Shown here in pieces: positions 54,501-64,000 of a stretch of DNA of 64,000 bases (positions are counted from its first letter, which is position 1; every line of letters begins with the position of its first letter). The notes beneath the pieces are model-generated. The model saw only the letters and a program-made list of their open reading frames with translations, searched no databases and was not told the origin of the DNA. Source of the DNA: Trichosporon coremiiforme (lineage: Eukaryota; Basidiomycota; Tremellomycetes; Trichosporonales; Trichosporonaceae); the NCBI GenBank assembly GCA_039545355.1, contig BCJJ01000014.1, positions 933,914-997,913 of the forward strand. Direction: 5' to 3'. Made by a program: the position numbers and the translations under genes.

Positions 54501-57252
54501 GAAACCGGAAGATGACCAGAACCCAGACGAGAAGCGCGAGCTGGCAACTCCGCTCGAGCTGACCAGGCCTCGCCGGCCGACGGCAGCGGAGCGGACGTTC
54601 TGGCTCCATGCGTCGATGAGCTTGCCGACACGCTCGCGGGAGGCGTCTTCCTCGTCCTCGGACGTGTTGTCGATTGACGAGATGTCGATGAGGAAGTCTG
54701 CTGTCAGCCGCATGAGGAAATTGAAGCTTACCTAGAGGATTCACGCCTTGCTCGAGCTGGTATCCCTGCCCTTCGAACCACTGCAGACAGTTGTCGCGCA
54801 GGCCAGAGTAGACGACCCGTCCCTTAGACAGCAGCGTGATGCGGTCGAAGAGCTTGAATGCGTCCGAACGCGGCGCATGGATAGACAGAATGACCGTCCG
54901 ACCTCTCCGCGCCAGATTCGATAGCGTCTGCAGCAGGAGGTACGACGTGAATGCGTCGAGACCTGATGTCGGCTCGTCCAGAATCAGCACCGACGGCAGT
55001 GTAACGAGCACGCATCCGATGGACAGTCGCCTCTTCTCGCCGCCCGAGATTCCCTTCCTGAGCGGTCCGCCAACGACCGTGTCCGCTGCGTCGCGCAGAC
55101 CCAATTCGTCCAGCGTCTGCTCAACAATGAGCTTGATCGCCTCCTTGGACAAAGCAGCCGGCAATCGGAGGCGCGCAGCATACGTCAGCGTCTCGCGCAC
55201 CGTGAGACACTCGACGAGATAGTCCTGTTGCCTTACGAAGCCGATACGGCGCTTCGCCTGCTTGTGCGACAGCGCTTCGCCGGCACTGTCAACATAGGCT
55301 ACCCCGCCGTCCTTGATTGGCAGGTCGTTTAGACGGTGCGCGACCGCATTCAGCAGTGTCGTCTTGCCGCTCCCACTCCCGCCCAGAATCGCTAACACCT
55401 CTCCACTCGAACAGTCGCAGGACACATCTGTCAGAATCTCGGTCTTGCGGTGTTCCTTCGGAACGGGCTTCTTAAGCGCGCCGAGAATGTCGCCCTGCAT
55501 CAGGCTGGAGTGTTAGCTCGTCGTTTCGGCGCTGGCATGATCATGTGTCGTGATGAAGCAGGCCAAACAAGTGCAGTAATGTTGACCGCGGCGCCTAGCC
55601 CAACCCTAGTCCAGCCAAAAGCACATCGCGTCAGCCGATGCGATCGGCCCGACGTCTACGGCTGGACGCGGCTCGGTCACTCGGCCCGTGTGCGGTGGGC
55701 ACTTCGGGCGCCGGGCGCAGTACGTGCAACGGTTCACCTCAGCCAGGAAAGCCAAGAGAACGCCCACGAAGCCACTAGTGATAATCACGAGGTCACATGA
55801 GCTTCTGCGATGGGAACTGGATGTGCTCGTCACCATCCGCAGCCCCTCGGCCACCAGCGCCGCCGAGCAGGGTGTGTCCGCTGACGCCCAGAGCGTGATG
55901 GATGACGAGCAGAGCGTTCTGCGATGGGGTCACGGCAAACCCGAAACACCCCGGAATGTCACCATGCGAACCAATACTCACTTCATGAGCCTCTCGAACC
56001 TGACCACCGGAACCCCGACCGTCAGCCCCTCTACGCGGAGATCGAACGGTGGCGGCGGCGGCAAGTTCAGCAGCGCCGAGTCGAACTCGGGTCCGGGTCC
56101 GGGATCCTCAACGTCTTTCCGGTCCACGAGCACGTCCTTCTCCTCTTCCGCCAGGGCTGCCTTCTCCTCTTCCGTAGCTGCGAATGTTCGCGTCGAGTTG
56201 CCGTACATCGTTCCGTACGTCGAGGGGTAGGCGGAGGCGGAGCCGAAGTGCGTCGAGCCGTTGAATAGACCCATGCTTATCGGTGTTCCCGCGAGTCCGG
56301 TGCGCGATTCGTACAGGTTGTCGTCTATGTTCACGCCGTTCGAGATGGTCGCTTGGCTCTCGTCGTAGAGGGGATGCGTGTAGGGGTGCGCTGCTGTGAA
56401 TGCTGGTCCGCTGGATGGCTCGCCGTTCGTCGTTCCGTAGTTTGTTAGTCCGGGGCTTGTAGGTTCGCGGTAGTGGGGTGCAGAGGAGGATGAAGGTTCA
56501 GAGAACAGCGTCTGAACAGGCGCACGCGCCTTCTGGCTCTGAGTTGGCGGGGGATGCGGCGCGTGCGACGAGCTGACCGACGCGTGCGGCGCATGGCTCG
56601 AGTGTCCCGAAGACGAGAACGCACTACCTTCCGTGCTAGCAAAGGCGTCCTTCTCCTGTTCCAGCGTTCTCGTCGCTCGCTCTGCCTCCTCGAGCGTCAA
56701 CGATCTCGTCAACGGTCGTCCTGTCGTTGCCGCATACGCCGCAAAGGCGGCCGCGTCCGCGTCGCCGGGGTACAGCCGCTGCGTATCCGGGACGGCGGGC
56801 GGAGATGGTAGCTGGGCGACATTTCGCGGTGTCGGTGTCAAGTTGGAATATCCCGGTCGCGGGGTCGAGAGAATCTCGGCGTCCTCTGGCTCTGGCTCGG
56901 GGGCCAGCTCCTCGCGACTGGCATAGGCGTCATAGGGATTGGGAGCGGAAGAAGACACAATCGGGGTGTCGAGCGGGATGCCGTGCCCGATACTAGCGGT
57001 CTGGAAGGATTGCGGGGTCGATTCGGCGGTTGTCAGACTCGCATCGGAGCTGATCGAGGAAGTGGAGGAAGTGGAGGCGCGCCGGAGGGGTGTGTCCTCT
57101 ACGCCTGCGTTGCTGTCGACGCTGTTGACGCTGGCGCGGTCGGGGTCGTGGCCTATCGTGTCCATTGGGCGCATCACTGCCGGTTGCGCATGGTCGTCAG
57201 AGGTCGTGGAAGAGTGGAGAGGCAACAAGATGACTGCATGCGATGGACTCAA
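51579..57252 (-). CDS. Full-size ABCG transporter (NBD-TMD-NBD-TMD, YOL075C/ROA1-like) with long N-terminal extension
   Basis: Membrane ATP-driven exporter with forward ABCG layout in both halves. Exons: 57252-55982, 55504-54732, 54700-52098 and 52055-51579; 1707 residues. The first exon encodes about 400 disordered residues rich in Ser, Pro and Thr, then FDLRVEGLTVGVPVVRF, the usual first strand of an ABC domain. It joins in frame over a 477-nt intron to NLMQGDILGALKKP. NBD1: Walker A GGSGSGKTT (about 465), signature ISGGEKRRLSIG, Walker B LILDEPTSGLD. TMD1 helices follow. NBD2: GPSGAGKST, ISGGEKRRLSLA, LLVDEPTSGLD. TMD2 ends near the C-terminus with NECVGLKFDC, an external loop typical of this subfamily. 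Both ATP sites look complete. Substrate unknown. Exon 1 could be argued to be a separate gene, but the split ABC strand and exact phase speak against that. Confidence 0.88.
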
Positions 57253-57674
57253 AGGAAGGCAGAAGGCCGGCTCTAACCCGAAGCAAGAGTCCAGGCGCGG
57301 CTCCAGTTCGGGATGTCCGGCGTGTCGTGCCTGGCAATGTCCGTCTCCGCTCGTATCCGCCGCTCAGCAGCGCATCAGAGTGCAACCCACGAGCGTGATC
57401 GCGGCGGATGTCACGCGTCAGCCCTCCTAGCCCCTGCACACCGTGAGTGAAAATCGCAATGCATAAACTGGGTCGTAACTAATGAGGGTACGATGTGATG
57501 GTTTTGATGGGTGAGGTATCTATTTTGATATTGTACTACAGATTACAACTTGACAGTCGCTTTTTCCATGTGTTGGATTGACTACTACGTCTACGTCTTC
57601 GGCAACAGCGATGCACGGTGCAGGGTGGTCGGAGGACGAAGCGAGTGGCGATGCGGACGGGGCGAAGGAGGCGA
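57253..57674. other. Intergenic region between the ABC transporter and the giant repeat protein
   Basis: 422 bases between two minus-strand genes: promoter and leader of the ABC gene plus the 3' end of the large gene. An AT-rich part at 57470-57560 is likely the latter's 3' UTR. No gene is seen. Confidence 0.5.
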
Positions 57675-60600
57675 CTAGAATCTCCGAGGTCCCGGTCCAG
57701 GCGGCGGCGGCATGAACCCTCCCGGCGGGTGGTGGAAGATCGGACCCAGCGGGCCCATCATCGGATGCGGCGCCGGGAAACGGGCAGCATAAGGCGGTAA
57801 GCCGAGGTTGAGGCCGGCGAAGCCGAGTCCAGGAGGCGGGACGCCGTAAGGCATCGGCGGGCGCCAAGGTCCAGCGTGGGCGGCTTGCTGGGCCATGAGC
57901 TGCTCGGCGTACTGGGCGCGCTCGAGCTCCCGCTTCCGGATCTCGAGTTCTTGACGGAGCAGATCCTCGCGCTCGGCACGGAGACGGCGGCGCTCCTCGC
58001 GCTCCTTCTCCTTGCGCTCCTTCTCGGCAGCGGCTTCAGCGGCAGCCTTCTCGGCGGCGGCCTTCTCCTCGGCCTCCTTGGCTTCGCGCGCCTCGCGTTC
58101 TGCCTTCTCGGCCGCGGCCTTCGCCTCCTCAGCAGTTTTGAGAGCAGCAGCCTCTGCGGCAGCACGCTCAGCGGCGAGCTTGGCCTCGACAGCGGCGATC
58201 TCGCGCTCCTTCTTCTCGCGGGCTTCGCGCTCTTCACGCTCGCGCTTCTCCTTGGCCTCGCGCTCCTCGCGCTCCTTCTTCTCGCTGGCTTCGCGCTCTT
58301 CACGCTCGCGCTTCTCCTTGGCCTCGCGNNNNNNNNNNNNNNNNNNNNNNNNNNNNNNNNNNNNNNNNNNNNNNNNNNNNNNNNNNNNNNNNNNNNNNNN
58401 NNNNNNNNNNNNNNNNNNNNNNNNNNNNTCACGCTCGCGCTTCTCCTTGGCCTCGCGCTCCTCGCGCTCCTTCTTCTCGCTGGCTTCGCGCTCTTCACGC
58501 TCGCGCTTCTCCTTGGCCTCGCGTTCCTCGCGCTCCTTCTTCTCCTTGGCATCCCTCTCCTCCTTCTCCTTCTTCTCACGAGCCTCGCGCTCCTCCTTCT
58601 CCTTCTTCTCACGAGCCTCGCGCTCCTCCTTCTCCTTCTTCTCGCGAGCCTCGCGTTCCTCCTTCTCCTTCTTTTCGCGAGCTTCACGCTCTTCCTTCTC
58701 CTTCTTCTCCCGCGCCTCGCGCTCCTCGCGCTCGCGCCTGTCCTTCGCCTCCTTGTCCGCGTTCACCGTGATCTTGACGCCCTCAGCCTCGACCTCGACG
58801 CCCTTCTTCTTGCCCTTTCCGTTAGCGTGGGCATGGTGGCTCGAAACGACGCTCGAAGTGTCCGAGTCGGTCATCGCGGCACGGGCGGCCTGGCGCTTGG
58901 CCTTCTGGCGCGCCTTCTTCTTCTGGTTCTTAGTCAGAGCCGGGGCGGGGGCGTGGTGCAGCGACTGTGCCGGTGTCGGCGCCTGCACGGTGATGCTGGG
59001 CAGGACGATGGTGGCGGCAGCGGCGGCGGGGGCGGGGGCGGGGCTGGCGTAGCGCAGCGGGGGACGCTCGTGCGGCCACAGCTCATCGCCTTCCCGAGCC
59101 CGCTCGGCGCGGATACGCTCGGCTTTGGCTGAGAGAGCGTCCTGACGCTCGCGGGCGTGGTCGACGTGACATTGCTCGACCGGGGCGGTCGTCGCATGAA
59201 CAATGGGAACGGGCGTGGCGATGACGGGGATTGCAGGGGCGGCGGGGTTTACCTCGACGACGATGTCGGCACGGGGCGCGGTCGCGGTCGCGGTCGCAAC
59301 GGGGGATGCGGCCATGTCGCTTGTTGTTGACAGCGGGTGCGAGAGAGGGTCGGTGGAGGGAGGGTGCGAGGCGACGGCGGCAAAGGATTCTCCGGAGACG
59401 ACTTTGTCGTCAAGGTCGTGCTCGTTGTCTGTTTCAGCAGAAGCGGTGAGCTCGTCGGTGTCGACAGCGTCGGGGACAGAAGACTCGGGGACAGTCGCAG
59501 AGACAGAGGAGGGCAAGAGTGCGTTGACAAGATGGAAGGAAGGTTGTGTCTCAGCGGGTGGCTCGTGCTCGTTTGTGGCGGGCGTTGCAGGGGCGATCGG
59601 GGCGAGGCGTGGCTCGCGGCCGGGCGCACACGACAACACGGCGGGTGCTTCCGTCGAACCGCCCTCTTCCGATTCCTCAGGCTCCTCCTCCTTCGCACCC
59701 GTGGCTTCAGGTTCTTCACCCTGAGATTGAGAACCATCGCAAGGGTCAGCGTTCGATGCGTCGAGGTCGCTCGTGCTGACGCCGGTGGAGGTGGAGGTAG
59801 CGGTGGAGGAACGATCGGTGGAGGTGACAGGGACAGCAATGTCGGCGTCGTCCCGGACGGACTCAGTCTCCTCCGCACCAGCAACGGACGCCTCGTCATC
59901 GGCATCGTCGGTGATCTCGGTAGCCTGCGCAGGCTCGGGGTGCTCGAAGCTGAGAGTGCGCATATGCTCAATTGGAGGTGAATAGGGCGGCTCGGCAGCA
60001 ACGAGCGGAAGCGCATCGACCTCGGCGGCCTCAAACTTCTCGATGAGAGACTTGACGGGGGACGGCGGGGTGCTGGGCTGCGAGGCGGAGCGCGAGTGTG
60101 GGACGACTGAGACGACTGACGCGACTGGCGAGCCGGGGTGGACTGACGAGGCAGCTGACGCTGATGAGGAGTGGGAGCGGGAAGCATGCGCGGGCTTACA
60201 GATCGCCTCCCGGAGAAGACTTTCGTTCAGCTCGATCGCGGGCGAGTTCTCCAGCTCTACAGGCGGGGTGACGAGCTCGTCAGCGGGAGTAGAGGCTTCG
60301 GAGTGGGCGTCTTCAGCCTCCTCCTCGGGTGGTGGGGCGAGGATGGCGTGACGGAGGAGCGTCATGTTCAACTCAATGCCGAGCCCAGCCTGGGGCACTT
60401 GGCGGGGTACCTCGATCGCCTGCTTGAGGAGAATCGAGTTCGTCTCAATCCCGGCGCTAGACTGGACTACCTCGCGGGGCACAGCAATCGCCTCCAGGAG
60501 GAGCTTGGTGTTCCTGCTAATGCCGGGCGAGGACTGGACGACCTCCCGCGGCACCTCGATCGCCTGCTTGAGGAGCGCGACGTTGACGTCGATACCCTTC

Positions 60601-63600
60601 CCGCTCTGCTTAACCTGTCGCGGCACCTCGATAGCCTGCTTGAGCAGCGCCGCGTTCGCGTCGATTCCCGGCCCCTCCTGCTCGACAGGGTGGTAGTCCC
60701 ACCTCTCCTCCATGGGCACATCGAGAATGGCGTGCTTCAGCAGCGCCTCGTTCTTCTCAATGCCCGGTCCGCCCTGCGGCACTTGGCGAGGCACGCAGAT
60801 CTGCGCCTTGAGGAGCTCGTTGAGCATCTGGATAGCGGGCGAAAACTGGATGACCTGGCGCGGAACGTTGATTGCGTTCCGGAGCAGGGCCGTGTTCTTC
60901 TCAATAGCAGGGCTGGACTGGACGACGGGGTGGTAGTTCCACCTCTCCTCGGCCGGGATGTCATGGAGAGCATGCTTCAGCAGCTCCGTGTTGCGCTCGA
61001 TACCCGGTCCAGATTGGGGGACCTCGCGGGGTACAGCGATCGCGCTCCTGATCAGAGCTGTGTTGGTCTCAATGCCCGCGCCCGTTTGGGGGACGTCGCG
61101 GGGCACCTCGATCGCCTCGTGGAGCAGACGCTCGTTCTCGTCGATACCGGAGCCGGTCTGGGCCACCTCCCTCGGGACGTGGATAGCATCTCTGAGGAGC
61201 TGGGTGTTCTTCTCAATCCCCGGGCCGTCTTGCTTCACCTCCCTTGGCACCGCGATCTGGTCCATGATCAGCTGCGTGTTCCAGTCAATCGCGGCCGAGC
61301 ACTGGGATACCTGGCGGGGGACGCAAATCTGCGCCTTCAGCAGCTGGTCCAGCAGCGCAATCGCCGGCGAGAACTGCACGACCTCCCGAGGAACGTTGAT
61401 AGCGTCCTTCAGCAGCTGCGTGTTCTTGGTGATGCCGGGACCGTTTTGGCGCACTACGCGCGGGACGTAGATGGCGTCCTTGAGCAGGCGGGTGTTCTTG
61501 GTGATCGCGGGCGAGAACTGGACTACCTCCCGAGGCACCGCGATCGCGGACTTGAGAAGCTGGTTGTTCTTGGAGATGGCGGGAGAAGACTGAACGACGG
61601 ACTCGAGTTCAGCAGCCTCGACGATCGGCTCAGGCTCAGAAGCTACCTCAACCTCCCGGGTGCGGGGAGCAGGCACAGGCGAAACAGCGGCAAAGGCAGC
61701 AATCGGCGCCGCAACAGCGACACTGGCAACGGCAGCGCCTTCGAGCGCCGACGTGCCTTCGAAGAGTGATTTGCTCTCCTCCTCCTCGGGCTGGCTGTCC
61801 TCGGTACCCTCGACAGTAATCTCGGCGGTCTCAACCTCTTCGGGAATCTCAACGTCGACGGTACCTTCGGCGTGGACCTCTCCATAATCGTCGACTCCGC
61901 CAATGGAGCGCGTGAGCACAGTCTCAAACACCGCAGTCGGCGTCGCAAACTCGCTCTCGTCTTCAGCAGGAGAAGCACCAAAGTCGATTCCGGCCGGAGT
62001 GGCGAACTCATCCATGCTGAACTGCGGCGAGGGCAGCTCCTCAATAGTGGCAGGGGACCCAATCCGCTCAAGCCGTTCCTCCTCCTCCTCCTGCAGCTTA
62101 GCAATCTCGAGTTCCTCATCGAGCTCATGCACGAAGGTGTCCTCGATCGCCTCCAGTGCCGTCGCCTCCGTCTGGGCCTCGGTGAATTCGGCCACCTCCT
62201 TGGGAACGGGTAGGGGCGAGGCCACTATGGACCGGGCGGGGAAGCCGGGACTCGCACGCGCGTCGATGGAACTGTCGCCGAAAGTCGTCTCGATGTCGTA
62301 AGTCTCTTCATCGACGAGGAGAGCGTGCTCCTCCGCCGTATGGGACGGGAAACTGGCCGCGATCTCGTCCTTCTTCTCAATAGACTCCGCATTGGGCTCG
62401 GGCGCGGAGACGTACTGCTGTGCCAGGTCTTCGAATGTCGACTCGCGCTTCAACTTGCGCTCCTCTCCGTCCTCCATCTCGCCGGGCTCGAGACTGGAAT
62501 CGAGCTGGCTATCGTCCACTAGGGGCTGGGTCGCAATCGGCGGAGCACGGGCAAGGGGCTGGATGAAAGCGACAGGCTCGGGGTCGAGCAACGCGTGCAT
62601 CTTAAGCGGCGAGATGGGGTCGAAAGACGGCAGTCCCTGGGTAAAGGCAGGTGACACGCTCGAGTATTGGCTCTGCTTGGCTTCTTCCTGGATAGTGGCG
62701 GGGATGTGCGCTTCGTAGGTGGGGACAATCTCCTCAGCAGGCGTCGAGAGTTCGACACTGCGGACACTGTTGCTTTCGAGCGATGTCCCGCGGCGCAGCT
62801 TCTGCCTCTTCTCCTGGTGCTCGCGTTCGAGTTGGGGCTGGGGCTCAGCCTGGGGTTCAGGCGTGGACGACTTGGGCTTCTCGGGGTTTTGCGAAGCCAA
62901 AAGCTGGTCCAGTGTCTCAGCATGGGCGATTTGGACAGGCTTCACAGTCTCTGGACGGGAGGTCTCGTCCTCCGTCGTTAGACGCAGGAGCTCCCTCTCG
63001 CTAGCGGCCACGGAACAGATACTCCGCCTCGCCTCCTCCTTGCTGAGCACACGGCCCGAGAGTCGCTCAAGTTCAGCGAGCTCATTCTCGACCTCCTGCG
63101 GCGTGAACGGCTCATCACTCTTGCTGAGCGTGTACCCGCGGCTCCGCCTGACTGTTGGGCGGGGCACGTCAGCCCCATGCCCGATCTCGACCTCGGTACT
63201 CGCCCTGCCTTCGGCGAGCAGGACGCCGAAGTCGATACCCAGGCTGTCGTGGGTGCGTTCTGGCGAACCATGGGCGTGCACATGGGCGTGATGGTGGCTG
63301 GGGGAGAAACGCGGCGACGCAGGCGGCAAGGCGTGCAACGGGGAACTGGGCGTCGTCACCGGTTTCTGGTCCGGCGTCCTCAGACTGGTCGGGACCATGC
63401 TGACTGGCGGTCCAGTTTTGGCGATGAGTTCCTCAGTCTCAGCCCGCTCGGCAATCTCAGCAGGCTCCGGTTCCTCCACAAGCGGCTCGAACTGCAAGCT
63501 AGGCTCAGACTCGAGCAGGATGCTCGACTGGGCAGAGTAACTCTCCCCCGGACTTGGGGGGACGAGGGCCGAGTGAGCGGGCGACAGAGAGCCCGTCGAC

Positions 63601-64000
63601 GCATGGCTGGGGTTGCGCGAGAGACTCCGCACGAGACGGGGGATGTAACTATGGCGACGAGAGACTTTCGCTCCGCCCTCGTACTCGGGCATCTCGTCTG
63701 GTTTCAGCGTGTCTGCCAGATCGTGGAGCGACTTGTTGAACTTTGTCATGAGGGACGCGCTGCGCCGCGGGCCCTTCCGTGGCGGGGTGATTGGATGGAG
63801 ACTGCTGTTGCTGCTGCCTGCAACTGAGGCGGGCTGGAGCGCGAAGGGCGGTGAGGATTCGCGAGATCCGCGACTCCTTTCGTTGCGTTCGCTGCGATCA
63901 CTCTTCTCCGGCTTCACGATGTAGTTGTCGGCAAGATTGTGCAGGCTCTTATTGAATCGGCTAGCCAGGCTCGCGTCCTTCTCTCTGTCTCCGCTGCCTC
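57675..64000 (-). CDS. Giant repeat protein, 5'-partial, unrecognised family
   Basis: The frame is open from the window edge to the stop at 57675, giving about 2,107 residues including the 100-N gap; the true start lies beyond 64000. No intron is evident. Order from the visible N-end: a duplicated FNKSLH(N/D)LAD motif (63927-63956 and 63713-63742) followed by a basic Ser-rich segment; a long acidic Ser/Glu/Pro region with TP and SP sites; 18 copies of a 24-residue repeat (about 61600-60195); another acidic disordered stretch with Val/Ala-rich parts; a Lys-rich NQKKKARQKAKRQAARAA patch; an 11-residue-period charged helix with the assembly gap; an Ala/Glu/Lys coiled coil; and a Pro/Gly-rich C-terminus ending GPGPRRF. 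No enzyme domain, signal peptide or membrane segment is visible. The make-up suggests a scaffold, perhaps cortical or cytoskeletal, but that is a guess. The last gene before it (ABC) is on the same strand. Confidence 0.85.
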   Translation of the reverse strand, partial: GSGDREKDASLASRFNKSLHNLADNYIVKPEKSDRSERNERSRGSRESSPPFALQPASVAGSSNSSLHPITPPRKGPRRSASLMTKFNKSLHDLADTLKPDEMPEYEGGAKVSRRHSYIPRLVRSLSRNPSHASTGSLSPAHSALVPPSPGESYSAQSSILLESEPSLQFEPLVEEPEPAEIAERAETEELIAKTGPPVSMVPTSLRTPDQKPVTTPSSPLHALPPASPRFSPSHHHAHVHAHGSPERTHDSLGIDFGVLLAEGRASTEVEIGHGADVPRPTVRRSRGYTLSKSDEPFTPQEVENELAELERLSGRVLSKEEARRSICSVAASERELLRLTTEDETSRPETVKPVQIAHAETLDQLLASQNPEKPKSSTPEPQAEPQPQLEREHQEKRQKLRRGTSLESNSVRSVELSTPAEEIVPTYEAHIPATIQEEAKQSQYSSVSPAFTQGLPSFDPISPLKMHALLDPEPVAFIQPLARAPPIATQPLVDDSQLDSSLEPGEMEDGEERKLKRESTFEDLAQQYVSAPEPNAESIEKKDEIAASFPSHTAEEHALLVDEETYDIETTFGDSSIDARASPGFPARSIVASPLPVPKEVAEFTEAQTEATALEAIEDTFVHELDEELEIAKLQEEEEERLERIGSPATIEELPSPQFSMDEFATPAGIDFGASPAEDESEFATPTAVFETVLTRSIGGVDDYGEVHAEGTVDVEIPEEVETAEITVEGTEDSQPEEEESKSLFEGTSALEGAAVASVAVAAPIAAFAAVSPVPAPRTREVEVASEPEPIVEAAELESVVQSSPAISKNNQLLKSAIAVPREVVQFSPAITKNTRLLKDAIYVPRVVRQNGPGITKNTQLLKDAINVPREVVQFSPAIALLDQLLKAQICVPRQVSQCSAAIDWNTQLIMDQIAVPREVKQDGPGIEKNTQLLRDAIHVPREVAQTGSGIDENERLLHEAIEVPRDVPQTGAGIETNTALIRSAIAVPREVPQSGPGIERNTELLKHALHDIPAEERWNYHPVVQSSPAIEKNTALLRNAINVPRQVIQFSPAIQMLNELLKAQICVPRQVPQGGPGIEKNEALLKHAILDVPMEERWDYHPVEQEGPGIDANAALLKQAIEVPRQVKQSGKGIDVNVALLKQAIEVPREVVQSSPGISRNTKLLLEAIAVPREVVQSSAGIETNSILLKQAIEVPRQVPQAGLGIELNMTLLRHAILAPPPEEEAEDAHSEASTPADELVTPPVELENSPAIELNESLLREAICKPAHASRSHSSSASAASSVHPGSPVASVVSVVPHSRSASQPSTPPSPVKSLIEKFEAAEVDALPLVAAEPPYSPPIEHMRTLSFEHPEPAQATEITDDADDEASVAGAEETESVRDDADIAVPVTSTDRSSTATSTSTGVSTSDLDASNADPCDGSQSQGEEPEATGAKEEEPEESEEGGSTEAPAVLSCAPGREPRLAPIAPATPATNEHEPPAETQPSFHLVNALLPSSVSATVPESSVPDAVDTDELTASAETDNEHDLDDKVVSGESFAAVASHPPSTDPLSHPLSTTSDMAASPVATATATAPRADIVVEVNPAAPAIPVIATPVPIVHATTAPVEQCHVDHARERQDALSAKAERIRAERAREGDELWPHERPPLRYASPAPAPAAAAATIVLPSITVQAPTPAQSLHHAPAPALTKNQKKKARQKAKRQAARAAMTDSDTSSVVSSHHAHANGKGKKKGVEVEAEGVKITVNADKEAKDRREREEREAREKKEKEEREAREKKEKEEREAREKKEKEEREAREKKEKEEREAREKKEKEERDAKEKKEREEREAKEKREREEREASEKKEREEREAKEKRERXXXXXXXXXXXXXXXXXXXXXXXXXXXXXXXXXXREAKEKREREEREASEKKEREEREAKEKREREEREAREKKEREIAAVEAKLAAERAAAEAAALKTAEEAKAAAEKAEREAREAKEAEEKAAAEKAAAEAAAEKERKEKEREERRRLRAEREDLLRQELEIRKRELERAQYAEQLMAQQAAHAGPWRPPMPYGVPPPGLGFAGLNLGLPPYAARFPAPHPMMGPLGPIFHHPPGGFMPPPPGPGPRRF
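58200..58740 (-). repeat. Charged coding repeat, 33-nt/66-nt period
   Basis: Encodes tandem EEREAREKKEK-type 11-residue units and, nearer the gap, 22-residue pairs (EKKEREEREAK plus EKREREEREAS). Near-identical DNA on both sides of the N run explains why the assembly broke here. Confidence 0.9.
58329..58428. other. Assembly gap (100 N)
   Basis: Exactly 100 N, the usual placeholder for unknown length. The coding frame is the same on both sides only if the real length is 3n+1, so the true size of the repeat tract is not known. Confidence 0.99.
60195..61600 (-). repeat. 18 tandem copies of a 24-residue (72-nt) coding repeat
   Basis: Each unit has a first half (S/G)(P/A/G)(A/G)I-x-x-N-x-x-LL(K/R) and a second half x-AI-x-VPR-x-V-x-Q. 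Units 4 and 11 share KAQICVPRQV, and units 9 and 12 share an eight-residue insertion ending RW(N/D)YHPV, which points to duplication of multi-unit blocks. The two last units are degenerate. Confidence 0.93.

Noticed and set aside
60171..61769. 532-codon plus-strand frame opposite the 24-residue repeats
   Set aside because: Arises because the 72-nt unit is stop-free on both strands; the minus-strand frame continues over 6 kb and carries the protein-like conservation.

Overview
The window is from a fungal nuclear genome and most resembles a GC-rich basidiomycete yeast of the Tremellomycetes, probably Trichosporonales. This is inferred from gene structure and protein families only; no marker was searched. 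The evidence is: spliceosomal genes with very short introns (34-60 nt is common) carrying GTGAGT/GTAAG donors and CTRAC-NNN-CAG acceptors; intron-containing tRNA genes; and a full set of eukaryotic single-copy genes. There is no bacterial or phage sequence. A run of 100 N (58329-58428) shows it is a scaffolded draft assembly.

Layout. 1-10 kb: the 3' part of an unrecognised acidic protein, the mitochondrial ribosomal protein mL58 (minus) and the chromatin remodeller INO80 (plus, 4 exons). 10-16 kb: a gene-free stretch. 16.0-17.4 kb: a HAC1/XBP1-type bZIP factor (HXL1-like) with a 53-nt unconventional, Ire1-type intron flanked by CNG|CAG cleavage motifs, the clearest regulatory device in the window. 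17.4-21.8 kb: no protein gene, but a ~75-bp minisatellite, a duplicated pair of tRNA-Val(AAC) genes and a tRNA-Gly(GCC). 21.8-28.7 kb: six tandem, same-strand, intronless paralogues with an F-box-like N-terminus; three are intact and three have broken frames. 29-37.5 kb: NAR1 (minus), an ankyrin-PH-ORD oxysterol-binding protein and the RES-complex splicing factor IST3. 37.5-43.7 kb: a second gene-free stretch with diverged tandem and palindromic repeats. 43.7-57.3 kb: a VanZ-like membrane protein, replication factor SLD3 (minus), an ALDH7-type aldehyde dehydrogenase, a wax-synthase-type acyltransferase (minus) and a full-size ABCG transporter with a long N-terminal extension (minus). 57.7-64 kb: the 3' part of a very large protein (minus) with 18 copies of a 24-residue repeat and a charged 11-residue-period helix, interrupted by the N gap.

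The conserved genes are mostly unrelated housekeeping functions (chromatin, replication, Fe-S assembly, splicing, lipid transfer, mitochondrial translation) and do not form a pathway cluster. Lineage-specific material is concentrated in the F-box-like array, the two gene deserts and the giant repeat protein. Exon joins were worked out by hand: each listed join keeps frame, and each total coding length was checked to be a multiple of three. No transcript evidence was available.
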